Assembly: GCA_014378085.1 (NCBI GenBank)
Contig: JACMOJ010000330.1
Location: 1 to 60,145, forward strand
Length of the DNA stretch: 60,145 bases
Reading direction: 5' to 3'
From: Burkholderiales bacterium
GTDB taxonomy: Bacteria > Pseudomonadota > Gammaproteobacteria > Burkholderiales > Usitatibacteraceae
This document shows positions 1 to 6,972 of the stretch, in pieces (position 1 is the stretch's first letter; the number at the start of each line of letters is the position of its first letter). Made by a program: the position numbers and the translations under genes. A model generated the notes under the pieces. The model searched no databases. It saw only the letters and a program-made list of their open reading frames with translations, and was not told where the DNA came from.

Positions 1-44
1 CAACCCACCATCTTTTAGGCTAACCCAGTAAGACCCCCGCTAAA
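1..44. other. Leader before aroG
   Basis: Short non-coding stretch at the window edge. I see no clear Shine-Dalgarno sequence just before the first ATG of aroG and no recognisable promoter in what is visible. Confidence 0.4.
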
Positions 45-1157
45 ATGAAGACACCTTCCCTTTCTCTAGTCACAAACAAAGTAGACGCCGATATGCCTTA
101 CAACACCGACGACCTTCGAATCCGTGGCATCAAAGAGCTGACGCCGCCCGCACACCTGATGCGCGAGTTTCCATGCACCGAAGCCGCCTCGGCGACCGTG
201 TTCCGCGCGCGCGAAGAGATTCACCGCATCATGCATCGCGGCGATTCGCGGCTGTTGGTGATTGTCGGGCCTTGCTCGATCCACGATTACGCCGCCGCCA
301 TGGACTACGCCAAGCGCCTGCAAGCATTGCGTCTGACCATGGAACAGGACCTGACGATTGTGATGCGGGTCTACTTTGAAAAGCCCCGCACCACGGTAGG
401 TTGGAAAGGCTTTATTAACGACCCGAATCTCGACGACAGTTATGACATTAACAAGGGGCTGCGGCAGGCGCGCAAGTTGTTGTTGGACATCAATCAGCTA
501 GGCCTCGCGGCGGCCACTGAGTATCTCGATCTGATTTCGCCGCAGTATCTCGCCGATCTTATCGCGTGGGGCGCGATTGGTGCGCGAACCACTGAAAGCC
601 AGTCGCATCGGCAGCTTGCGTCAGGCTTGTCGTGTCCGGTCGGCTTTAAAAACGGCACCGACGGCAACATTAGAATCGCGGTAGATGCAATCAAAGCGGC
701 GTCAGCACCGCACCACTTCTTGTCGGTGACCAAGGGTGGACAATCCGCAATCATTTCGACGGCGGGCAATGAGGACTGTCACATTATTCTGCGCGGCGGC
801 AAAGCACCGAACTATGACACGGCGAGTGTTGACGCGGCATGTCAGGAGCTGGGAAAGGCGGGACTTGCGCAGCGCGTGATGATCGATTTCTCACACGCCA
901 ATTCGTCGAAGCAGTACGGTAAACAGATTGAGGTATCGACAGATGTTGCGCAGCAGATTTCCGGCGGAGACAACCGTATTGTCGGGGTGATGGTCGAGAG
1001 CCACCTTAACGCCGGACGGCAAGACATCGTGCCGGGGAAGCCACTGGCTTATGGTGTTTCGGTGACTGATGCTTGCATTGGTTGGGAAGATACAGAAACG
1101 TTGTTGACGCAACTGGCGGCAAGTGTCCGTCAGCGTCGGCTTGCGAACGCTGAATAA
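45..1157 (+). CDS. aroG: 3-deoxy-7-phosphoheptulonate synthase, AroG type (class I-alpha)
   Basis: Condenses phosphoenolpyruvate and erythrose 4-phosphate, the first step of the shikimate pathway, in the cytoplasm. The protein follows E. coli AroG/AroF/AroH along its whole length: VGPCSIHD near residues 74-81, YFEKPRTTVGWKG near 110-122, GARTTESQ, GFKNGTDG, and IDFSHANSSKQ late in the chain. An internal ATG at 93 would give 354 residues and aligns better with the E. coli start (PYNTDDLRIRGIKEL); neither ATG has a strong ribosome site. It is followed after 16 bases by a second, different DAHP synthase. Which aromatic amino acid inhibits it cannot be read from the sequence. Family assignment is very secure. 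Confidence 0.96.
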   Translation: MKTPSLSLVTNKVDADMPYNTDDLRIRGIKELTPPAHLMREFPCTEAASATVFRAREEIHRIMHRGDSRLLVIVGPCSIHDYAAAMDYAKRLQALRLTMEQDLTIVMRVYFEKPRTTVGWKGFINDPNLDDSYDINKGLRQARKLLLDINQLGLAAATEYLDLISPQYLADLIAWGAIGARTTESQSHRQLASGLSCPVGFKNGTDGNIRIAVDAIKAASAPHHFLSVTKGGQSAIISTAGNEDCHIILRGGKAPNYDTASVDAACQELGKAGLAQRVMIDFSHANSSKQYGKQIEVSTDVAQQISGGDNRIVGVMVESHLNAGRQDIVPGKPLAYGVSVTDACIGWEDTETLLTQLAASVRQRRLANAE

Positions 1158-1173
1158 AGAGAATCGAAACATT

Positions 1174-2109
1174 ATGGCCACTGAGCTAAGAATATTAGGA
1201 CGCCACCAAATCGACGAGCACGATGTGGGATTTAGCTACAACGGGGTGACGTTCAACCAGCAGTCGTTGCACACATTTGCAGGGCTCAACTCGGTTGACA
1301 CCCGTGAGTATGTAGAGGCAACGTTTGCCTGCCTCCGTGAGCATGGCCAGCAGTGCGCACGGATGGGTGCCTACAAGCCGCGCACCAGCCCGTATTCTTT
1401 TCAGGGCATGGGGAAAGAGTGCCTGCCGTGGGTGTTTGAGCTTGCAGGCAAATACGCAATCCGGGTCATATCGATGGAAGTGACGCGCGAGGCGCATCTG
1501 GATGAAATCAACGAAGCGCTGGAAAGTACCGGCCGACCGACCGGTGTGATGTTACAAATCGGCACGCGCAACACGCAGAATTTCGAGCTGCTGAAGGCGG
1601 TGGGCCGACAACACGAGTTTCCCATTTTGTTGAAGCGCGGCTTCGGTATCACGCTCGATGAATCCTTAATGGCCGCAGAATACTGCGCCTCTGAGGGCAA
1701 TACCAAAATTGTGTTTGGCCTGCGCGGCATGAAAACAAATTTTGGTGATCCACATCGGAACCTCGTCGATTTTGCCCACGTGCCAGTGGTGCATCGACTA
1801 ACGCGTATGCCAGTTTGTGTCGACCCATCACATTCGGTTGGCGCGCGCGGCGCGTCACCAGAAGGCATCCTCGACGTTTTTCACGTCGCGGCGCAGGGTG
1901 TGATTGCGGGCGCGAATATGTTGCTGGTCGATATGCATCCCGAGCCGCGTAAATCGCTGGTCGATGCGGCGCAAGCAATCACGCTCGACGAGTTGCCGTA
2001 TTTTCTGGAAGATGTTGCGATCGCGCGCGAAGCGTATCTGCAGCGGCTTGCGCTGGCGAAGAAAGTTATGCACTCAGTTCAAGCGGCGAATCAGCACCAA
2101 GCAGTATGA
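1174..2109 (+). CDS. Second DAHP synthase, class I-beta / KDO8P synthase-like
   Basis: A TIM-barrel aldolase of the class I-beta DAHP synthase family. It is far from AroG but expected to run the same condensation. The family landmarks are visible: GAYKPRTSPYSFQGMG near residues 67-82, QIGTRNTQNFELL, ILLKRGFG, and VDPSHSVGARGASP. There is no fused ACT or chorismate mutase domain, so it is about 311 residues long. I chose the ATG at 1174 because GAGAAT precedes it closely; an upstream GTG at 1123 in the same frame overlaps aroG and is less likely. Its stop overlaps the next gene by four bases (ATGA), so all three genes probably form one operon. The segment around GLRGMKTNFGDPHR differs from the usual ERG.RTFE motif, so a sister activity is not excluded. 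Confidence 0.85.
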   Translation: MATELRILGRHQIDEHDVGFSYNGVTFNQQSLHTFAGLNSVDTREYVEATFACLREHGQQCARMGAYKPRTSPYSFQGMGKECLPWVFELAGKYAIRVISMEVTREAHLDEINEALESTGRPTGVMLQIGTRNTQNFELLKAVGRQHEFPILLKRGFGITLDESLMAAEYCASEGNTKIVFGLRGMKTNFGDPHRNLVDFAHVPVVHRLTRMPVCVDPSHSVGARGASPEGILDVFHVAAQGVIAGANMLLVDMHPEPRKSLVDAAQAITLDELPYFLEDVAIAREAYLQRLALAKKVMHSVQAANQHQAV

Positions 2110-2975
2110 CGTTGCATCGGTCGGTTAGCCAGCGCAGCGGTATTTGGCTGTGTGAAGGCTTGCTGGTGATGGCGGGACTAATCAACGCAAACAATGTGGC
2201 AGCAGCCGAGGCGGTGAAGCGGATTGCAGCGCTCGCGCCGTCGCTGACCGAGTTGGTCTATGCGGCGGGAGCGGGCAGAAATCTTGTTGCGGTTTCGGCA
2301 TTCAGTGACTACCCCGAAGCGGCAAAAAGGCTGCCGCAGGTGGCAGATTTTGCAGGTGTCAATCTTGAGGCATTGATTCGGTTGAAGCCTGATCTTGTGC
2401 TCGTGTGGGAGTCGGGCACGCGTCCGTCGGATATCGCGAGGCTGCGCGACTTGCAGATTCGGACAGAATCGATACGCATCAATACCTTTGATGACGTGCC
2501 TGCAGCCATTCGCCGGATCGGAGAGTTGGCTGGCACGGTGGAACTGGCCAACGCCGCCGCAGAGCAGTTTGTGTCGCGGGCCAAGACCCTTGTTGCGAAC
2601 AACCAGCGCAAGCCGGCGGTGACGGTGTTTTTTGAGATTGGCCGTACGCCACTAATGACGATCAACGGCAGCCACTTCATTTCGCGCGTATTGTCGATTT
2701 GCGGTGGCGTGAATGTTTTTGCCAACGCCGCGACGCAGGTGTTTCAGCCATCGCGTGAAGTGTTATTGCAACTCGACCCACAAGTGATTCTGCTTGGCGC
2801 AAGTCAGCAGAAGCGTGTGGGCCGCGATGACGCCATTTATCAAGGTCTCGCGGCTTACCGCCGGGGAAAACTGTTGTCGATCAGCGCCGACCATATTTTG
2901 CGACCGGGTCCGCGTCTGCTAGACGCTGCCGCTGAAGTGTGCAACGTACTGGATGGTATTCGCGCTGCAAACTAA
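2106..2975 (+). CDS. btuF: BtuF-like periplasmic substrate-binding protein (cobalamin/metal chelate)
   Basis: A periplasmic binding protein of the helical-backbone (BtuF/FhuD) family that would hand vitamin B12 or another corrinoid to an ABC importer. Residues 1-34 look like an export signal ending near VAAAEA. The mature start KRIAALAPSLTELVYAAGAG and the later DLVLVWESG and FFEIGRTPL segments are typical of BtuF, as is the ~290-residue length. Translation is coupled to the upstream DAHP synthase by an ATGA overlap, an unusual partner. No BtuC or BtuD gene is in the window, so the importer must lie elsewhere. The ligand is inferred from the family, not shown. Confidence 0.85.
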   Translation: MTLHRSVSQRSGIWLCEGLLVMAGLINANNVAAAEAVKRIAALAPSLTELVYAAGAGRNLVAVSAFSDYPEAAKRLPQVADFAGVNLEALIRLKPDLVLVWESGTRPSDIARLRDLQIRTESIRINTFDDVPAAIRRIGELAGTVELANAAAEQFVSRAKTLVANNQRKPAVTVFFEIGRTPLMTINGSHFISRVLSICGGVNVFANAATQVFQPSREVLLQLDPQVILLGASQQKRVGRDDAIYQGLAAYRRGKLLSISADHILRPGPRLLDAAAEVCNVLDGIRAAN

Positions 2976-3277
2976 CGTGCCTTTATGGTGACGGCAGTTG
3001 ATGACGTTAATGGGATTTTTTGTAAGAAAACCCCGAAAGATCAAAGTGCGCCCCGGTTGGCGGACGCATTTACCGCCGACGCCGATCGCCGCGGATTTCG
3101 GCGACTCAGGTTGATATCGTCGGGTATATCGACTCGTCGCAAAATGCTGATTAGCGGGCAAAAGATGCGCCAATTGCGAATCATTGGCAGGCGACGCCTC
3201 AGCTTGGCGCATGCATTTGCGCGTCGTCTTGTCAACGCTGCGAGGTGAAACGGCTAGATGAAGCGGCTGGGCGACCG

Positions 3278-3296
3278 AGCGCCTTCGGCGGGCGCT
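3278..3296. terminator. Possible hairpin terminator between convergent genes
   Basis: Perfect six-base stem AGCGCC / GGCGCT around a seven-base loop, followed on the plus strand by only TTT. It sits in a convergent gap, a sensible place for a terminator, but the weak T run makes it uncertain. Confidence 0.3.
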
Positions 3297-3336
3297 TTGC
3301 ACTCTGACTGAAAGCGCTGCCGCAAAGGATGCGTAC

Positions 3337-3432
3337 AAAGGGCACGTACAGTGAGACGTTTAAAGGGACGTACAAAGGGACGTACAAAGGGACGTACAAA
3401 GGGACGTACAAAGGGACGTACAAAGGGACGTG
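3337..3432. repeat. 12-bp tandem repeat (AAAGGGACGTAC)n
   Basis: Five exact copies of AAAGGGACGTAC run from 3362 to 3421. A sixth, altered copy follows (3422-3432), and degenerate copies precede (around 3337-3361). The period is a multiple of three, so both strands stay open, but no start, ribosome site or family homology supports a gene. Confidence 0.95.
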
Positions 3433-3526
3433 CGTAGGGAGCGTGCAAGCGTGGGTGGCGTCAAACGCAACGGAATTTTCTCGCCCTACGTTGCGGTCGT
3501 GTTTGCTAGCGCTTGAGGAGCGGCGA

Positions 3527-3949
3527 TCAAAGCCGCGTGGCAATTTCCTTGTTCGCCATTTCGACGAGTGCTTGAAGTTGATGTGCAGTCGAAACGGTCG
3601 GCACTTCACCTAGTCGCGCACTATCCTCGATGATTCCCGCCAAGTTGCCAACCCGCAGTGCACCCACCAACAGGCTGTTTGATTTCAGGCTGTGAGAGGC
3701 CTGTCGAACTTGGTCCGCGTCACCAGCCTCAATTCCCGATGTGATGCGATTGAGGAGCGGAGCCGAGTCCGCGAGGTAAATTCGCAACGCGTACTCATAC
3801 AGTTTGCTGCCGGTCCTCAGGTCGTGATTTCGTAGGTCCTTTAGGGACGCGTCACAAAAATGCGGCCGCCTAGAATTGCTATCGTCGATACTCTCGATAT
3901 TGTCGAGAAGAGTATCTGCTGGATTGTGAACTTCGCTTTGTGGATTCAT
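3527..3949 (-). CDS. Stand-alone histidine phosphotransfer (Hpt) protein
   Basis: A 140-residue protein with an Hpt domain in its C-terminal two thirds. The phosphoacceptor motif is ASHSLKSNSLLVGA with His86, followed by the usual LxxLAxxxE(D/H) helix (GNLAGIIEDSARLGE). The N-terminal 30 residues look disordered. I chose the ATG at 3949 over a TTG at 3976, which adds nine residues without clear homology. It lies 126 bases downstream of the response regulator on the same strand and is probably the third gene of that operon, passing phosphate between receivers. Partner choice is inference. Confidence 0.85.
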   Translation of the reverse strand: MNPQSEVHNPADTLLDNIESIDDSNSRRPHFCDASLKDLRNHDLRTGSKLYEYALRIYLADSAPLLNRITSGIEAGDADQVRQASHSLKSNSLLVGALRVGNLAGIIEDSARLGEVPTVSTAHQLQALVEMANKEIATRL

Positions 3950-4029
3950 AAACACTATGTCTTCGGCGGCAAACAAATTTTCTTAAGCCTTGAAGAGTTT
4001 GGCCATCAGCCAACGCGGTCTAACCACCA

Positions 4030-4067
4030 CGTGCTAACACGTGCTAACACGCGCCAAAACGGGCGCG
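4030..4067. repeat. Short direct repeat and hairpin after response regulator gene
   Basis: ACGTGCTAAC occurs twice in tandem with a third partial copy (4030-4053), followed by a small inverted repeat CGCGCC-AAAAC-GGGCGCG (about 4050-4067) just below the stop of the minus-strand regulator. There is no T tract, so a terminator role is only possible. Confidence 0.35.
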
Positions 4068-4075
4068 ATTGCGAG

Positions 4076-4708
4076 TTAGTCAACTAGTCCGTTTTTTAAC
4101 GCGTAGTGTGTCAATTCCGCATTGTTAGCGAGCCCCATTTTTTCCAGCAGGCGGGCGCGATAAACACTTACCGTCTTGGGTGAGATCGCCAGTGCCTCTG
4201 CGACTTCAGAAAGCTTCTTGCCCGAGGCAATCAGTCGCAAGGTCTGGAACTCACGATCCGATAGTTTTTCATGCGGATTATTGTCAACATCCGCCGTCAA
4301 ACTATTGGCCATCGCCTCGGCAATTTCCGGCGTAATAAATTTTTTCCCTGCGGCGATCTTGAGGATTGCCTCAATCAGCATCTCAGGCGCACCTGTTTTG
4401 TTAAGGTAGCCGTAAGCTCCGGCGCGCAACGAGCGCACTGCATACTGGTCCTCAGTAAACATGGAAAGAATCAACACCTTGCATTTCGGGGCCTCTTCCC
4501 GCAATGCTTTTAGAATGTCGATGCCATTTTTCCCCGGCATGTTGATATCCATCACGATGACATCGTACTCGCATGTTGGAAGCAGTGCGCGTAGTTCACC
4601 GTAACCGCCTGCTTCCCCAACCACCTCAATTTCTGGGTGGTCCTCAAGCGTCAGCCGGATTCCGCGTCTGACCAAGGCGTGATCGTCTACGAGAATTACG
4701 CGCGTCAT
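4076..4708 (-). CDS. NarL/FixJ-type response regulator
   Basis: A 210-residue DNA-binding regulator. The receiver domain (1-120) shows the acidic pair DDH at 8-10, the phosphorylation site Asp54 in VIVMDINMPGKNG and the conserved Lys in YLNKTG. A LuxR-type helix-turn-helix follows (about 145-205) with LSDREFQTLRLIASG and SPKTVSVYRARLLEKMG. This architecture is that of NarL, UvrY and GacA. Its start overlaps the stop of the upstream histidine kinase gene by four bases, so the two are a translationally coupled pair. Targets are unknown; the location beside chemotaxis genes suggests, but does not prove, a motility link. Confidence 0.95.
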   Translation of the reverse strand: MTRVILVDDHALVRRGIRLTLEDHPEIEVVGEAGGYGELRALLPTCEYDVIVMDINMPGKNGIDILKALREEAPKCKVLILSMFTEDQYAVRSLRAGAYGYLNKTGAPEMLIEAILKIAAGKKFITPEIAEAMANSLTADVDNNPHEKLSDREFQTLRLIASGKKLSEVAEALAISPKTVSVYRARLLEKMGLANNAELTHYALKNGLVD

Positions 4709-5841
4709 ACAGAAATCTCCGCCACGTGTATCAGGCCGACATCATCAATGGTGATCAATGCTGTGGTTCCGGTTTCGAGTCCGGTATACGTGGTGTCAAA
4801 ATCCAGCGTGCCGCCGACGGCCCCAATACGTTCACGCGCGGAGAATACGCCAAAGCGGCTTGGGTTCATAATTTGCGGGAGTGTGCACCCTGCGCCATCG
4901 TCGCGAATTTCAATGGTCAAGCCCCCATTGATGTAAAAGACTGCGCACCAAATATTCTTGCCGTTCGAATGTATTTCGACATTTTCGATGAGTTCTGCCG
5001 TCGCGTCGTAGGCTGCAAGCGCGATGTTTTCCGGCAACGAAAACTCTCGTGGACTGGCGCTGAGATGCGCAACAATTCCTGAGCGCTTTTGGAGCTGGGA
5101 AAGTTGCCACTCCAGCGCGGCGACAATACCTTGATCAAGCAGGTTACTGCGCAGACTGGTATAGAGTTTCTGGCTGGCTTCGACCGCCTTTTGTACCAAT
5201 TCTGCCGCCTCGTGAATTTCTGTCTCTAGCTGCTTTGTTTGCGCTTCAATTAACGGCGCAGTGGTGATGGTCCGCTGCAGTCTGGTGATAGCAAATTTTG
5301 CCGCGAGCAAGTTGCCGCCAATTTCGTCGTGCACCTCGGTCCGCATAGTGGCACGGTCGCGTTCCCGAACATCAGAAAGGTGCATTGCAAATGCGCGTAG
5401 TCGACGCTCGCTCGACAGGAGATTCTGCTGCGCAAGATTTCGGGCGGCGCGGGTTTTAGCGCCTTCAACGGATCGCTCGATTGCGCCTGGCAACCGCTTA
5501 AGCCTGCCCTTGACGAGGTAGTCATCTGCGCCATTACGCATGGACTCAACGGCCAGATCCTCGCCCATCTGGCCCGACACAATGATAAATGGCAAGTCGG
5601 CATTTTGTTGCTTGACCAACTCTAACGCGCGTTCGGCCGATAACTGAGGTAGTTGATGGTCAGAAATCACCAGATCCCAAAACTGGGTGGCCAGAGCTTC
5701 AACCAACGCCGCTTCCGTTTCCACGCGTTGGCTATCTAGCGCTATCCCGGCATAAGTCAATCCCACACTGATGAGTTCGTAGTCCAGCGCGGAGTCTTCT
5801 ACGAACAGTATTCTGAGGGATTTGCTGGAGGTGTCAGTCAT
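4705..5841 (-). CDS. Receiver-histidine kinase with HisKA_3 domain (cytoplasmic)
   Basis: A 378-residue soluble kinase with its receiver domain at the N-terminus. Residues 8-115 form a CheY-like receiver with Asp61 (LVISDHQLP) and the Lys of DDYLVKG. A helical linker leads to the NarX-type dimerisation domain with phosphoacceptor His171 (RTEVHDEIGGNLLA). The ATPase domain follows with Asn287 in ELIENV and the G1 box DDGAG at 314-318. No membrane segment is present, so input probably comes through the receiver. The frame stays open upstream to 6036, but that extension has no homology. I take the ATG at 5841, where MTDTSSKSLRILFVED begins the domain. Kinase, regulator and Hpt form a minus-strand operon. 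Confidence 0.9.
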   Translation of the reverse strand: MTDTSSKSLRILFVEDSALDYELISVGLTYAGIALDSQRVETEAALVEALATQFWDLVISDHQLPQLSAERALELVKQQNADLPFIIVSGQMGEDLAVESMRNGADDYLVKGRLKRLPGAIERSVEGAKTRAARNLAQQNLLSSERRLRAFAMHLSDVRERDRATMRTEVHDEIGGNLLAAKFAITRLQRTITTAPLIEAQTKQLETEIHEAAELVQKAVEASQKLYTSLRSNLLDQGIVAALEWQLSQLQKRSGIVAHLSASPREFSLPENIALAAYDATAELIENVEIHSNGKNIWCAVFYINGGLTIEIRDDGAGCTLPQIMNPSRFGVFSARERIGAVGGTLDFDTTYTGLETGTTALITIDDVGLIHVAEISV

Positions 5842-6134
5842 GTCGAGACGTGAAAATTGCCGTAGGAGGCAGGCCTGGAAGGGTGCCGCATATAGAACAC
5901 CCTGCTGGGGTAAGAAATAGCCGCATATCCTCCCGCTTTTCAACGCCTTGAATTGTCTCATCGGGCCTGAAAATTGTCCTGATATCGTGGCACCCGCAAT
6001 TGGCAATCCCAGTCGGCAAAACTGGCGAAATGACAATTGGCGAGTCTAGCACGATGAACAGCAAGTCATTCAACGGCCGTCGACTCGCTAGGTGAATGGC
6101 GGTACTCGATCAGCATCAATGAATTGGGGAAGTC
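5842..6134. other. Divergent intergenic region, kinase / chemotaxis cluster
   Basis: Must hold promoters for both the minus-strand phosphorelay operon and the plus-strand chemotaxis operon. I found no good sigma-28 or sigma-54 match here. Confidence 0.4.
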
Positions 6135-6527
6135 GTGGAACACGCACAATCTGTCACGCAGGCAATCGCAGTAGTCGGGCCGCAACTCCGAATTGCGCAA
6201 TCCGAGCTCGGGCGCATGAAGGGGATCATTGATACCGCCGCAACTGAGTTGCTGAGCAGTTTCGGAGAAATCCAAGGCGTTTTTCAGGGTGTCGAACAGG
6301 AGCGGTGTGAGTCAGCCGATGCGGCGCTGGCTCGCGCCATGACGGCATTGCAGTTTCAAGATATGGTCGGCCAGTTGATGACGGGGCTGACCGAACGGAT
6401 CAGTACGGCGACACACGTGCTTGATCACGCTTCAAATACGGGCGAGGTAACAGGCCGAGTTCGTACGTTTCCACGCCAAGTCGTGCTGCAGCATGACGTT
6501 GCGTCTGGCGATATTGAGCTGTTTTAG
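6135..6527 (+). CDS. Small CheZ-like chemotaxis protein (putative mini-CheZ) with GDIELF tail
   Basis: A 130-residue, mostly helical protein at the head of the chemotaxis cluster, starting at GTG with GGGGA upstream. Near residue 70 it has ALQFQDMVGQLM, which matches the CheZ active-site line AQDFHDLTGQVI of the cheZ gene in this same window. The Asp and Gln that CheZ uses to dephosphorylate CheY fall four residues apart in both (Asp76/Gln80 here, Asp171/Gln175 in CheZ). The last six residues, GDIELF, are identical to the end of CheD. It is 61 bases ahead of a cheY gene. I infer a small CheY-P phosphatase or CheY-docking adaptor. Similar LQFQD helices also occur in other chemotaxis proteins, so the function is not proven. 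Confidence 0.7.
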   Translation: MEHAQSVTQAIAVVGPQLRIAQSELGRMKGIIDTAATELLSSFGEIQGVFQGVEQERCESADAALARAMTALQFQDMVGQLMTGLTERISTATHVLDHASNTGEVTGRVRTFPRQVVLQHDVASGDIELF

Positions 6528-6587
6528 ATTGGCAAATGGGTAAGATTCTCGATGTTCATTAATTTTTTGGTATGAAGGAAATCAGCG

Positions 6588-6950
6588 ATGCGTTCAATTT
6601 TGGCGGTAGATGATTCGCCCTCAATCCGGCAGATGGTTGCGTTCACACTAAAGAGCGCTGGATACAGCGTAATTGAAGCGGCGGATGGGAGGGAAGGATT
6701 GGCGAAAGCCAAAGAGAATACCGTCAGTCTGGTTCTTACCGATCAAAACATGCCGCTGATGGACGGCATCACGCTGGTCAAAGCTCTTCGCGGCCTGCCG
6801 ATGTATGCAACGACGCCGATTCTGATTCTCACCACCGAATCTTCGGATGATATGAAAGCGAAGGGGCGCGCAGCGGGAGCAACCGGATGGCTGGTAAAGC
6901 CATTTGACCCGGTGCGGCTGGTCGAAATCGTTAAGAGGGTGATTCGATAG
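6588..6950 (+). CDS. cheY: Chemotaxis response regulator CheY (copy 1)
   Basis: A 120-residue single receiver domain that would carry phosphate from CheA to the flagellar switch or act as a phosphate sink. It has the acidic pair DD at 8-9, phospho-acceptor Asp52 in LVLTDQNMPLMDG, Thr near 82-83 and Lys104 in WLVKPF. AAGGAAA lies at a good distance before the ATG. It sits directly ahead of cheA. It differs clearly from the second CheY at 34557, which is closer to enterobacterial CheY; so this copy may serve another output or sink phosphate. Confidence 0.93.
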   Translation: MRSILAVDDSPSIRQMVAFTLKSAGYSVIEAADGREGLAKAKENTVSLVLTDQNMPLMDGITLVKALRGLPMYATTPILILTTESSDDMKAKGRAAGATGWLVKPFDPVRLVEIVKRVIR

Positions 6951-6972
6951 TTGTGAAGGAAGGCGACTAGGT

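Larger units (their letters stand above)
2976..3526. other. 551-bp intergenic region, no convincing gene
   Basis: Convergent gap between the btuF-like gene and the minus-strand hpt gene. The open frames here are low-complexity or lack family resemblance; the ones across 3337-3432 simply translate a tandem repeat (GTYK or VPLY units). It holds a GC-rich hairpin at 3278-3296 and the 12-bp repeat array. Confidence 0.6.

Noticed and set aside
3232..3609. Minus- and plus-strand open frames across the 12-bp repeat (VPLY or GTYK repeat proteins)
   Set aside because: They exist because a 12-base repeat without stops is open in every frame. No ribosome site, no flanking homology, several frames equally open.
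5842..6036. N-terminal extension of the histidine kinase up to 6036
   Set aside because: No homology in the extra 65 residues, while the receiver domain begins cleanly after the ATG at 5841.
6037..6275. Minus-strand open frame opposite the start of the small CheZ-like gene
   Set aside because: No family resemblance, and it is antisense to a gene with a clear motif and tail.
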